NCBI GenBank assembly: GCA_050043005.1 | Contig: JBHJIZ010000134.1 | Location: forward strand, 1 to 36,140 | Direction: 5' to 3' | Source: Thermohalobaculum sp050043005 | GTDB taxonomy: Bacteria > Pseudomonadota > Alphaproteobacteria > Rhodobacterales > Rhodobacteraceae | Length of the DNA: 36,140 bases | Part shown: one piece after another, positions 1 to 7,502 of the stretch | How the letters are laid out: every line of letters starts with the position of its first letter | Numbering within the stretch: the stretch's first letter is position 1 | Notes under the pieces: generated by a model | The model's input: the letters and a program-made list of their open reading frames with translations, nothing else | Told to the model about the DNA's origin: nothing | Databases searched by the model: none | Program-made: the position numbers and the translations under genes

Positions 1-17
1 CGGCGCGGTAAGACCTC

Positions 18-1133
18 GTGACGATTCACCCCACTGCTATCATCGAGGATGGCGCGACGCTGGGTGCGGATGTGCGGATCGGGCCGTATTCGGTCGTTGG
101 TCCGGATGCCGTTCTCGGCGACGGCGTAGAACTGTTCAGTCATGTCGTGATCGCGGGGCGAACCCGGATCGGCGCCGAAACGCGGGTCTGGCCGTTTGCC
201 TCCATTGGTCACCGTCCACAGGACCTGAAGTTTGCAGGCGAGGCGTCCAGCCTGGAGATCGGCGCGCGCAACATGATCCGCGAACATGTCACCATGAACC
301 CGGGAACCTCTGGCGGCGGCCGCATGCCGCGCGTCGGAGATGGCAACCTCTTCATGATGGGCAGCCATGTCGGGCATGACTGCCAGGTCGGCGATGGCTG
401 CGTGCTTGCGAACAACGCGACTCTGGCGGGTCACGTCGAAATCGGTGACTTCGCAATCCTCGGCGGACTGTCGGCGGTGCAACAGTTCAGCCGCGTCGGG
501 AAGCACGTCATGGTCGGTGGCATGAGCGGAGTCGAGAAGGACGTCATCCCGTTCGGCTCGGTCATCGGCAACCGGGCGCATCTGGGCGGGTTGAATCTGA
601 TCGGACTAAAGCGGCGCGGCTTCGACCGGGAGACGATCCATGCCTTGCGCTCGGCCTATCGCGAGATCTTCTTTGGCGAAGGGCATCTGACGGACCGCGC
701 GGCGGATGCAGCGGGCCGTTACGCCGATGTCGAGGCCGTTCTAGAGATCACCTCTTTCATCCTCGCGGATCCAGGGCGCAATTTCTGCACTCCGCGCGAT
801 GCCTGCGCCCGGCGGGCCCGCCACGCCCATTGCCATCATCGCGGGACGTGGTGCGCTGCCACGACGTGTAGCCGAGACCCGCGCCGCGCTGGATCTGCCG
901 ACCTACCTCGTGATCTTTCCCGATTGCTTCGAGAATTGGATGTCCGACTTTCCGCACGGGCTTCACGAATTCGAACGCCTTGGTCGACTGTTCCGGGAGC
1001 TGAGAGACCGCAGCGTGACACACGTGCTTTTCGCCGGAGCGATGAACCGCCCAAAGATCCGGCTCTGGCGCCTGGACTTGAAGACCATCACAGTCGCGGT
1101 GAAGGCGATTGGATTGTTGCGCAAGGGCGATGA
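18..1133 (+). CDS. lpxA: Acyl-ACP--UDP-N-acetylglucosamine O-acyltransferase, with out-of-frame C-terminal extension
   Basis: LpxA catalyses the first step of lipid A synthesis, moving a 3-hydroxyacyl group from acyl carrier protein to UDP-GlcNAc in the cytoplasm. Residues 1 to about 190 show the left-handed beta-helix hexapeptide repeats (for example IGPYSV, IGDFAI, VGGMSG) and a GHDCQVGD segment holding the catalytic-type His. The start is GTG at 18; an upstream gene probably overlaps it but lies outside the window. A normal LpxA has about 260 residues and would end at the CTPR motif (codon 260, 795-797). Here the next bases are GATG instead of the TGATG that would give a stop overlapping the lpxI start, so the frame runs on to 1133 and adds about 111 unrelated residues. 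The core call is secure. The tail is either a one-base deletion or a sequence error. Confidence 0.9.
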   Translation: MTIHPTAIIEDGATLGADVRIGPYSVVGPDAVLGDGVELFSHVVIAGRTRIGAETRVWPFASIGHRPQDLKFAGEASSLEIGARNMIREHVTMNPGTSGGGRMPRVGDGNLFMMGSHVGHDCQVGDGCVLANNATLAGHVEIGDFAILGGLSAVQQFSRVGKHVMVGGMSGVEKDVIPFGSVIGNRAHLGGLNLIGLKRRGFDRETIHALRSAYREIFFGEGHLTDRAADAAGRYADVEAVLEITSFILADPGRNFCTPRDACARRARHAHCHHRGTWCAATTCSRDPRRAGSADLPRDLSRLLRELDVRLSARASRIRTPWSTVPGAERPQRDTRAFRRSDEPPKDPALAPGLEDHHSRGEGDWIVAQGR

Positions 1134-1674
1134 TGCAATGCTCCGTGGCTATGCTCAGATGATCGAGGCCGAGGGCTTCCGGATGGTGGGCGCCCAAGAG
1201 ATACTCGGCGAAGACCTCACACTCCCGCGTGGGATGCTGGGGCGGCATGGCCCGGACGAGGCTGCGAAGGCCGATGCGGCGCGGGCGCATGGGATCGTGG
1301 CAGCGCTCGGCCCGCACGATGTGGGTCAAGGAGCAGTTGTCGCCGGTGGGCTCTGCCTTGCCGTCGAAGCGATCGAGGGCACTGATCTGATGTTGAAGCG
1401 AGTTGGCGATCTGCCGACCGAGCGCCGGGCGTCCGCGCCACCGCCTTCTGGCGTTCTTTTCAAGGGACCCAAACCGGGCCAGGATCGGCGGCTCGACACA
1501 CCGACGATCGGACCGGAAACGGTGCGCGGTGCGGCGTCCGCTGGATTACACGGGATCGTTGCAATCGCGGGCGAGACCGTCCTGATTGAGCCGGACGAAA
1601 CTCGGATCGCTGCCGATAATGCCAACCTGTTCGTCTATGGTGCCACGCATGACGAGCTCGCCGCGTGGTCCTGA
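799..1674 (+). CDS. lpxI: UDP-2,3-diacylglucosamine pyrophosphatase LpxI (DUF1009)
   Basis: LpxI hydrolyses UDP-2,3-diacylglucosamine to lipid X in organisms that lack LpxH, typically alphaproteobacteria. The protein has 291 residues, normal for the family. It starts with the AIIAGRGALP motif and carries the family blocks HVLFAGAMNRP, LRKGDDAMLRGY and AVEAIEGTD. The Asp and Glu residues in these blocks are the ones expected for Mg2+-dependent hydrolysis. The ATG at 799 lies where the lpxA stop should be, and lpxB begins 21 nt after the end, so this is an operon with translational coupling. The first 335 nt are also read in another frame by the extended lpxA, which supports the view that lpxA and not lpxI carries the abnormality. 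Confidence 0.93.
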   Translation: MPAPGGPATPIAIIAGRGALPRRVAETRAALDLPTYLVIFPDCFENWMSDFPHGLHEFERLGRLFRELRDRSVTHVLFAGAMNRPKIRLWRLDLKTITVAVKAIGLLRKGDDAMLRGYAQMIEAEGFRMVGAQEILGEDLTLPRGMLGRHGPDEAAKADAARAHGIVAALGPHDVGQGAVVAGGLCLAVEAIEGTDLMLKRVGDLPTERRASAPPPSGVLFKGPKPGQDRRLDTPTIGPETVRGAASAGLHGIVAIAGETVLIEPDETRIAADNANLFVYGATHDELAAWS

Positions 1675-1695
1675 GAAGCAGGGAGCAGCCAGAAC

Positions 1696-2952
1696 ATGCC
1701 GCTGAATGTCTACATCATTGCAGGAGAACCCTCTGGCGATCGGCTGGGCGGCGCGTTGATGCGGGCGCTCTCCGAGCGTGAGGAGATCATTTTTAACGGT
1801 GTAGGAGGTCAGGACATGACCGGGGCCGGGCTGCGGCCCCTGTTCGAGATGTCCGATCTGACGGTGATGGGGCTCAGCGAGGTGCTTCCACGTCTGCCGT
1901 TGATCCTGCGCCGTATGCGCGAAACAGCTGACGATATCGTTCGGGTTCAGCCAGATGTGCTGATCACAATCGATGCGCCGGACTTCTGTCTCAGGGTCGC
2001 CGCGCGCGCCCGGAAGGCTCGGCCGGACCTGAAGGTAATCCACTACGTGGCACCGTCGGTGTGGGCATGGCGACCGGGCCGCGCCGCGAAGATGGCACGT
2101 CATGTCGACCATGTGCTCGCATTGCTGCCGTTTGAACCGCCATTCATGCAAGCAGCTGGCATGAGCTGCGATTTCGTCGGGCACCCTGTCGCTGGCGCGC
2201 CGCAGCCGTCGGTGGCGGATACGTCAACCTATCGGGCGCACCTTGGACTTACGCCGGATCGCAAAGCCCTGTTGTTGGCGCCCGGTTCGCGCCGCGGCGA
2301 AATTCGGCGCTTGCGGGAGGATTTCGTGCAGACCGTCGCGCGCCTGCGCCAGACCCTGCCCGATCTCACCGTACTCTGCCCAATTGCCGAAACCGTACGC
2401 GGCGATGTCGATGACATGCTGAGCGAGATTGGTGATCCTTGTATCGCGATCCACAGTGGATCCGCGTCGCCCGGGGAGATTTTCGATCAGAAGACCCTTG
2501 CTTTCGCCGCGGCCGATGCCGCGCTTTGTGCATCCGGTACGATCACGCTCGAGCTGGCGGCAGCCGGGACGCCGATGGTCGCGGCGTACCGCACCACATG
2601 GCTGACCTCGCAGATCGTCCGCCGCCTGATCCGCGTCAACACGGCGAACCTGATCAACCTGATCTCGGGAGAGGCGGTGGTGCCGGAATTCCTGCAGGAG
2701 TTCTCAACACCCGTTGCCTTGGAGCAGGCAATCCTTCCCCTTTTGCTCGATCCACAGGCGGCTGATGCGCAACGCCAGGCGTTTGACGACGTCATGGACA
2801 CTATGGGGCGGGGCGGCCCGCGCCCGGAGGATCGCGCTGCCTATTCCGTGCTTTCAGTGCTGAACGGGGACACGGCTCGACCGGATGCGGCGGCTCAGGC
2901 AGCCGCGGCGCTCGTCCCGGGTCCCGGCAAGCGTCATTCTGGTCGGCGATGA
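1696..2952 (+). CDS. lpxB: Lipid-A-disaccharide synthase
   Basis: LpxB joins lipid X and UDP-2,3-diacylglucosamine to the lipid A disaccharide at the inner face of the cytoplasmic membrane (GT19 family). The N-terminus reads IIAGEPSGDRLGG, the family signature. Further family motifs are HYVAPSVWAWRPGRA, LLPFEPPFM, FVGHP, LAPGSRRGEI and ASGTITLELA. The ATG at 1696 has a GGGAG ribosome site about 11 nt upstream. At 418 residues it is somewhat longer than the Escherichia coli enzyme because of an Ala/Pro-rich low-complexity tail. It closes the lpxA-lpxI-lpxB set. Confidence 0.94.
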   Translation: MPLNVYIIAGEPSGDRLGGALMRALSEREEIIFNGVGGQDMTGAGLRPLFEMSDLTVMGLSEVLPRLPLILRRMRETADDIVRVQPDVLITIDAPDFCLRVAARARKARPDLKVIHYVAPSVWAWRPGRAAKMARHVDHVLALLPFEPPFMQAAGMSCDFVGHPVAGAPQPSVADTSTYRAHLGLTPDRKALLLAPGSRRGEIRRLREDFVQTVARLRQTLPDLTVLCPIAETVRGDVDDMLSEIGDPCIAIHSGSASPGEIFDQKTLAFAAADAALCASGTITLELAAAGTPMVAAYRTTWLTSQIVRRLIRVNTANLINLISGEAVVPEFLQEFSTPVALEQAILPLLLDPQAADAQRQAFDDVMDTMGRGGPRPEDRAAYSVLSVLNGDTARPDAAAQAAAALVPGPGKRHSGRR

Positions 2953-3002
2953 AACTGTTTATGGGTGATAGTGCTTAAGGTTGCAGCATCGCACGCAGAA
3001 TA

Positions 3003-3017
3003 TGGCGCCAAGCGCCA
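3003..3017. terminator. Small hairpin after lpxB, possible terminator
   Basis: A perfect 6-bp stem (TGGCGC/GCGCCA) with a 3-nt loop lies 50 nt after the lpxB stop. No T-run follows on the plus strand, so intrinsic termination would be weak. It may just slow polymerase or protect the 3' end. Confidence 0.3.
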
Positions 3018-3089
3018 ACGAAAAACATCACGAAATCAGAGCGTTGCCGGCACACCGCCCGAGAGTCGATTTTCACCTTGATATTGGCG

Positions 3090-3105
3090 TTAAGTATTTG
3101 TTAAC
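3090..3105 (+). promoter_or_regulatory. CtrA-type binding site upstream of the T6SS cargo module
   Basis: The 16 bases are TTAA-GTATTTG-TTAAC, a perfect match to the alphaproteobacterial CtrA full site (TTAA-N7-TTAAC). The site ends 41 nt before the PAAR start codon, in an unusually AT-rich stretch of a GC-rich genome. It suggests that the PAAR-adaptor-effector-immunity genes follow CtrA control. This is inferred from the motif only. Confidence 0.6.
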
Positions 3106-3146
3106 TCCCGCTATAGGTGAAAAATGAGTAATCGCGGGCGAGGTTC

Positions 3147-3530
3147 ATGGGCTTACCAGGTGCACGCATCGGAGACATGCATGTCTGCCCGGCAGTAAAT
3201 CCGGGTCCCGTTCCGCACGTAGGCGGCCCGATCGTCAAAGGCCAACCGAACGTTCTGGTTGGCAAGATGCCCGCGGCGCGTGCGTCGGATATGGCGACGT
3301 GCGTCGGCCCGCCCGATACAATCGCAAAGGGCTCGTCGGGTGTCTTCATCGGCAAGCTGCCTGCGGCGCGCATGGGTGATAGCTGCGGTCATGGTGGTGT
3401 CATCATCGTCGGCTTTCCAACGGTCTTGATCGGCGAGACGATGTCCGGCAGCGGAAGTGCTACATCTGCGATCATGAAGCAGGCCGCGCGCGAAGGAACA
3501 CCGTTCTGCGAAGAATGTGAGTCGGCATGA
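3147..3530 (+). CDS. PAAR-domain spike-tip protein (type VI secretion)
   Basis: PAAR proteins cap the VgrG spike of the type VI secretion system and carry effectors into target cells. The 127-residue protein consists almost wholly of the PAAR fold. It has repeated PAAR-like turns (LPAARMGD, MPAARASD), His and Cys residues suited to Zn2+ binding at the tip (HVCP, SCGHGG) and the typical G-x-P-x-V-x-I/V-G beta repeats (GQPNVLVGK, GFPTVLIGE). The start at 3147 has a GCGAGG-like ribosome site. Its end overlaps the next start by 4 nt (ATGA). It is a stand-alone PAAR without an effector fusion. No VgrG, Hcp or sheath gene is in the window, so this is an orphan module that relies on a core system elsewhere. 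Confidence 0.9.
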   Translation: MGLPGARIGDMHVCPAVNPGPVPHVGGPIVKGQPNVLVGKMPAARASDMATCVGPPDTIAKGSSGVFIGKLPAARMGDSCGHGGVIIVGFPTVLIGETMSGSGSATSAIMKQAAREGTPFCEECESA

Positions 3531-4699
3531 ATGCTCTGGGGCGTGCGTTCGCCGCGCCGGACGCAGAAGATCACTGCCCGCCTGCAAGTCTGCAGTTCTC
3601 GCCGATTGCCGTGGGAACAATGCCCGCGGTTTCGCTCGAAGACGGCAGCCCCTGGATATCCGAGGATCTGCGGCGGCTTCTGTTCGGGCAACCGGTTGGC
3701 GGCTTGCCCTTCGTCCGGACTTATCTTGTGGTGGACGCGGCGGCACGGTCCGATGTCGTCGGCGGTTTCGATCTGAACTCTGATCTGTGGAACCTCCCGA
3801 TCCTGTCCCTCTTCGAAGGCAAGGCGGCAAAGGAATTGGCGGACACGGCACCCTACCTGATCGATGTCTCGCTGCCCGGTCAGGAGGAAGAGGCTGACCA
3901 TGCTATCCCGGTCTTTCATCGCGACTTCTTCGGACAGCACTGGGGGCGCAGCACCGGGGTCTTCCTGCGATCTCCGGCGCCCATGGAACTGGTCCGAAAG
4001 CACTTGCGCCGCTTTACGCGGATCGTTCTTCCGAATGGAAACTGGGCGTACTTCCGTTTTTTCGATCCCCGCGTCGCAACCTCGTACTTTCCAGCGATCG
4101 CGCAGAAGCCTGAGAAGATCTGGCAGTGGTTCACAAGCCACGAAGGCGCCTTGATCGATGCCGTGGTTACAGAGCTGCCGGACCGGCGCGGCCAGGCCGG
4201 GGTCATCCACAGCCGGTTGAGCAGGTTCCACGACCGGGACGCCTGGCTGACGGGCGCCTGGGAGACGGAGTCAGGACTGGTGTTCCCCGTCGCCCGCAAT
4301 GCTCCGGCGGCGACCATCACCCAGGACAGGCCATCGACAGCATTCCGCTTCGACCTGGGGGATTATGCGCCGCTGGCAGCAATGGTGCGCAAAAAGCGCA
4401 TCTCCGGGATGGTCCAGCGCCTGAAGCAGGACTTTGATGATCAACTGAGGCATCACGCCGACAAGAACCTCTTCAACATGACATGGGCGAGTGTCGAACG
4501 CCTGGAGAAACTCGGCTTCAGCCGGCAGGACATTCTCTATCCGCTGACCGCTTTCGAATTGCTCTACGGGGCAGGCTATCAGAATCGCGATCAGACGGGC
4601 GCGCTGGCGTCGATCCTGTCGTCGAGTTTGCCCGAGGCCGAGAGGTTCAGTGCCTACACATCCAGGCTCGGCGCAGTGTTTGGACGCTCGGACGGATGA
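3527..4699 (+). CDS. DUF4123 adaptor (Tap/TEC-type T6SS effector chaperone)
   Basis: DUF4123 proteins load a particular effector onto VgrG or PAAR. The middle of this 390-residue protein, about residues 60-210, carries the DUF4123 pattern: a hydrophobic YLVVDAA strand, APYLIDV, then GVFLRSPAPMELVRKHLRRFTRI and FRFFDPRVA, with the conserved Arg/Asp of FFDPR. The C-terminal 150 residues (an LKQDF-type helix and a helical tail with ILYPLTAFELLY) are probably the effector-specific region. It overlaps PAAR upstream and the effector downstream by ATGA junctions, so the three genes are translationally coupled. The adaptor therefore most likely serves the nuclease effector encoded next. Confidence 0.85.
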   Translation: MNALGRAFAAPDAEDHCPPASLQFSPIAVGTMPAVSLEDGSPWISEDLRRLLFGQPVGGLPFVRTYLVVDAAARSDVVGGFDLNSDLWNLPILSLFEGKAAKELADTAPYLIDVSLPGQEEEADHAIPVFHRDFFGQHWGRSTGVFLRSPAPMELVRKHLRRFTRIVLPNGNWAYFRFFDPRVATSYFPAIAQKPEKIWQWFTSHEGALIDAVVTELPDRRGQAGVIHSRLSRFHDRDAWLTGAWETESGLVFPVARNAPAATITQDRPSTAFRFDLGDYAPLAAMVRKKRISGMVQRLKQDFDDQLRHHADKNLFNMTWASVERLEKLGFSRQDILYPLTAFELLYGAGYQNRDQTGALASILSSSLPEAERFSAYTSRLGAVFGRSDG

Positions 4700-6423
4700 A
4701 CGCACCGCGCCCCCTGTTTCCGGACGAGATCATCGCGCGCGCAGCGCGACCATCCGACAACGATCCAGGGCCGCTCGGGCGCGCTGAAAAGCCATGCAAG
4801 GATACGATCCGTTTCATTCTCGAATACACGGACACCTGGGCGACCCGGATAACGGACGTGCCATGTCGCCTGACAGACAATGCCGGAGAGATCACGGAAA
4901 AGCCGACAACCAGCCTGAAGACGTTCGGTCAAGAGGACGGTGAGGCTGGCGTTGCCGAGACGCTGAAGAAGCTGGGTGTCTTCGAGCACAATTGCGTCGA
5001 GCCGGGCTTTGCAGACTTCGAGACCATTCCTGAACCCGGCGCTGAAGCGGATGTCCGGAGCAATGAGACCCAGACCCTCGAAAAGCTGAGATCGCTCGAG
5101 ACCGAGATGACCGAAGCGCTCAAGCCCTGGGTTGATGCCTGGGCGCAGGACGGCTGGCTGACGATCGCCGGGTCGTTCGGGGACGGCGTCGTAAAAGGTG
5201 TCAGCACATGGTGGGAGGGTGAGAGCGAGTTCTGGGGGTCTGTTGGCGAAGGGATTGGCAACGCATGGGATTCCGTGAAACGTGGTCTGTCGTCCACGCT
5301 CACCGACTTTGCGGCCTACTACAACAAGCTGCCGCTCTGGCAGCGGATGAACATGACCACCGCGATCGCGGCATTCATCGGCGAGAAGATCGCGAACTGG
5401 GCGGTATCACTGTTCGATGATGTCGCCGATCTCTGGGAACGGCGCGACGATTTCCTGAACGTCATCCGCGGCTTCGTCAACGGATCGATCGATACCATTG
5501 AAAGCGCGTTCGACCTGCTCCGCGATCTGGGCGGCGAGATCGGGCAGTTGTTCTTCGATGCCATCATGCAGGCGTCCGACTGGATCCAACTGCTCAACGA
5601 AACGATCCGGCAATCCGACGTCATTCCCGAACTGGGCGGCACACTGGCGCGCGTGCTGCGCCAGATGGTGCCGAACTTCTGGGCCGAGGGACTGGGTTCG
5701 GTCTCGGGCTACCTGATCCCGGAACTGCTGATCGCCCTGATCCTGGCCCTGATTGCCGCTTTGTCCGCCGGAGCCGGAGCGGCCGGGTTGGCCGCGCGAT
5801 GTGTGGGCATGCTCTCGAAGATCAAGAAGGGGTTGAAAGCCGCCTCGAAGATCGGCGCGATCCTGGTGAAGTTCATCGACAAGGTGGACGAAGTCGCCAA
5901 GCTGATCGCGAGACTGGCCGTCCGGGCGAAGAAGAACATCGACGTCAAGGTGCGCAAGGCGACCAATCGCGAGCATCTCGTTGAAGTGCCTGTCCGGCGG
6001 GTCCGTCCCAGGACACCCACGTACCGCCATGGAGCAAGCGACGGCGGGCCTGGGAAGTGGGGCGCATCAAACAAAGGCGGAAGAGGGGCTGACTATCAAG
6101 AACAAGTAACTGGCGCTCCGCGGGGGACAGAATACGAAGTTCCCTTCGATGGCAACGCGAGCGGTACGAAATGGATGGACGGGTATGATCCAGATCGGAA
6201 TGTGCTGATCGATGCGAAAGACTGGGAAAACTGGCCGAATGACGACTTCCCGATGTCACGCGACATCGTCGCTGGTGACCTTAGACAAGCGCAGCAGATT
6301 GCCGAGCAAACCGGGAGCGCGGTAGAATGGCGCGTCCCGACTCAGGCTCAGGCTGACCGCTTGTTGGACATTGCAGATGATCTCGGACTGAGTGATGTTG
6401 ATGTCGTAGCCGTGCCGAAGTGA
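4696..6423 (+). CDS. T6SS effector with C-terminal Tox-REase-5-like nuclease domain
   Basis: Predicted antibacterial DNase effector of 575 residues. The ATG at 4696 overlaps the adaptor stop (ATGA) and is preferred over in-frame starts further upstream inside the adaptor gene. Residues 1 to about 330 are acidic and helical with many Trp (repeated W-x-S-V and FVNG-type amphipathic stretches). Residues about 335-372 form a very hydrophobic Leu/Ala/Ile segment, likely a membrane-insertion or chaperone-masked helix. A basic linker follows (about 375-440). From about 462 the sequence matches the restriction-endonuclease-fold toxin 5 pattern: YQEQVTG, an acidic KWMDGYD turn and LIDAKD (a D-x-K catalytic core near residues 507-509). 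It ends with the EWRV/LGLSDVDVV motif typical of the domain. The protein has no signal peptide. An immunity gene starts 5 nt after it. Confidence 0.85.
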   Translation: MNAPRPLFPDEIIARAARPSDNDPGPLGRAEKPCKDTIRFILEYTDTWATRITDVPCRLTDNAGEITEKPTTSLKTFGQEDGEAGVAETLKKLGVFEHNCVEPGFADFETIPEPGAEADVRSNETQTLEKLRSLETEMTEALKPWVDAWAQDGWLTIAGSFGDGVVKGVSTWWEGESEFWGSVGEGIGNAWDSVKRGLSSTLTDFAAYYNKLPLWQRMNMTTAIAAFIGEKIANWAVSLFDDVADLWERRDDFLNVIRGFVNGSIDTIESAFDLLRDLGGEIGQLFFDAIMQASDWIQLLNETIRQSDVIPELGGTLARVLRQMVPNFWAEGLGSVSGYLIPELLIALILALIAALSAGAGAAGLAARCVGMLSKIKKGLKAASKIGAILVKFIDKVDEVAKLIARLAVRAKKNIDVKVRKATNREHLVEVPVRRVRPRTPTYRHGASDGGPGKWGASNKGGRGADYQEQVTGAPRGTEYEVPFDGNASGTKWMDGYDPDRNVLIDAKDWENWPNDDFPMSRDIVAGDLRQAQQIAEQTGSAVEWRVPTQAQADRLLDIADDLGLSDVDVVAVPK

Positions 6424-6427
6424 CAAA

Positions 6428-7183
6428 ATGAAGACACAACTCAGAGCCTTTGGCCCGCCGCGAAGCTATTCCGTGAATGCATTCATCGGTGAGGCAAAAA
6501 AATACATCTCCGAGGTGAAAGACAGTCTTGGAGTCTTCGAGACCGGCTTCCAGTGCGGGGGCGCTCACACGCGACCTCGCAAACAAGTCTCGGCGATGAT
6601 GGATGACTTCGACCAGGCGATGTTTGATCAAATCTTCGTCGGCGACCAGATGTACAAAGACGCCGACGGAAACAAGTCCGAGTACAGCCTGAATTCAATT
6701 GGTCCAAACTATATCTGTCGTTTCGATTTGCCCGATTTGAGCCTCGATGATCCGCAATACATCGGGTTGTCGATGCATGGAGACGGCTTCGCAAAGCCAT
6801 CCCCGCAGGGCAATCTGATCATGTGGGAATTTCATCCCGATCGAGAGGGGCATCCGCTATCGAACTATCAAGGTGTCCGGTCTTTGTTGGAGACGACAGT
6901 GCAGCATCGCAAACCAGATCTCGCCAATTGCACAACGCACGCCTTCCGCCGCGCAACCGGTTATGATCGCAAGCTGGACAAGTTCGACATCGGCTGGCTG
7001 ACCTATTTCAACGACCCGGCTTATGGAAAGGCAGTCGAGGGGGTCGCTGAGACGGAGCGCCTTGGAGATGGCGTTCTGATACGGGTCTGCGACGATTTTC
7101 GTCAAATCGAGCATCCTGACGTGATCGCACGCGGCTCCAGGGTGCGTCAGGCTCTGATGCGCGCGGGGCTGCTGATCAAGTAA
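6428..7183 (+). CDS. Putative Imm52-like immunity protein
   Basis: The 251-residue protein has no signal peptide or membrane segment and sits 5 nt after the nuclease effector, the usual place of an immunity gene. That fits protection against a cytoplasmic DNase. Scattered Trp and Phe residues (IMWEFHP, FDIGWLTYFND) and an alpha+beta look agree with Imm52, the family usually paired with Tox-REase-5 toxins. I recognise this by context and overall look, not by a diagnostic motif. The base composition (more A and T in the third position) differs mildly from the preceding lpx genes, as is common for cargo genes. The ATG at 6428 follows the effector stop closely, so expression should be coupled. 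Confidence 0.7.
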   Translation: MKTQLRAFGPPRSYSVNAFIGEAKKYISEVKDSLGVFETGFQCGGAHTRPRKQVSAMMDDFDQAMFDQIFVGDQMYKDADGNKSEYSLNSIGPNYICRFDLPDLSLDDPQYIGLSMHGDGFAKPSPQGNLIMWEFHPDREGHPLSNYQGVRSLLETTVQHRKPDLANCTTHAFRRATGYDRKLDKFDIGWLTYFNDPAYGKAVEGVAETERLGDGVLIRVCDDFRQIEHPDVIARGSRVRQALMRAGLLIK

Positions 7184-7502
7184 CCGGCGTTACATTGCGG
7201 CAGGCATTTTGGGATATCTGTGCGGTGCCAGACCATCCGGATCTGTGACGGGCTGTGAGTGCGGCGACATCATCCCGTCCCTGTTGATCGTCCTGACGTC
7301 AGTTGTGATCGCGGCGCCCTCAACAAGAGCAAGAGACACCGTTTGGCGGCGCGATCCGAGGCTATGCTCTCTAGGGGCGAGAAGAGGCTCAAAGCCTCAT
7401 CGCCGGAAGTCTCGCACCCAAAGCCGCACCACAGCCAATACAACAAGTGACGACGGCGCCAGATCGGGATCCAGCGCCGCCTTCCATCGCCAACGTTTTG
7501 GC
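7184..7502. other. Gap between convergent immunity and lipoprotein genes; one hairpin
   Basis: This 319-nt interval between two converging genes has no convincing coding sequence in either direction. The only structure I see is a two-part hairpin at 7376-7404: outer stem GGCGA/TCGCC, inner stem GAGGCT/AGCCTC, triloop CAA. No T-run follows, so it could be a weak bidirectional transcription stop. The sequence may be a remnant of older cargo genes, but I cannot show that. Confidence 0.4.

Noticed and set aside
1..21. Possible tail of an upstream gene (fabZ?) ending in TGA at 19-21 over the lpxA GTG
   Set aside because: Only six codons are visible and no family can be told from them.
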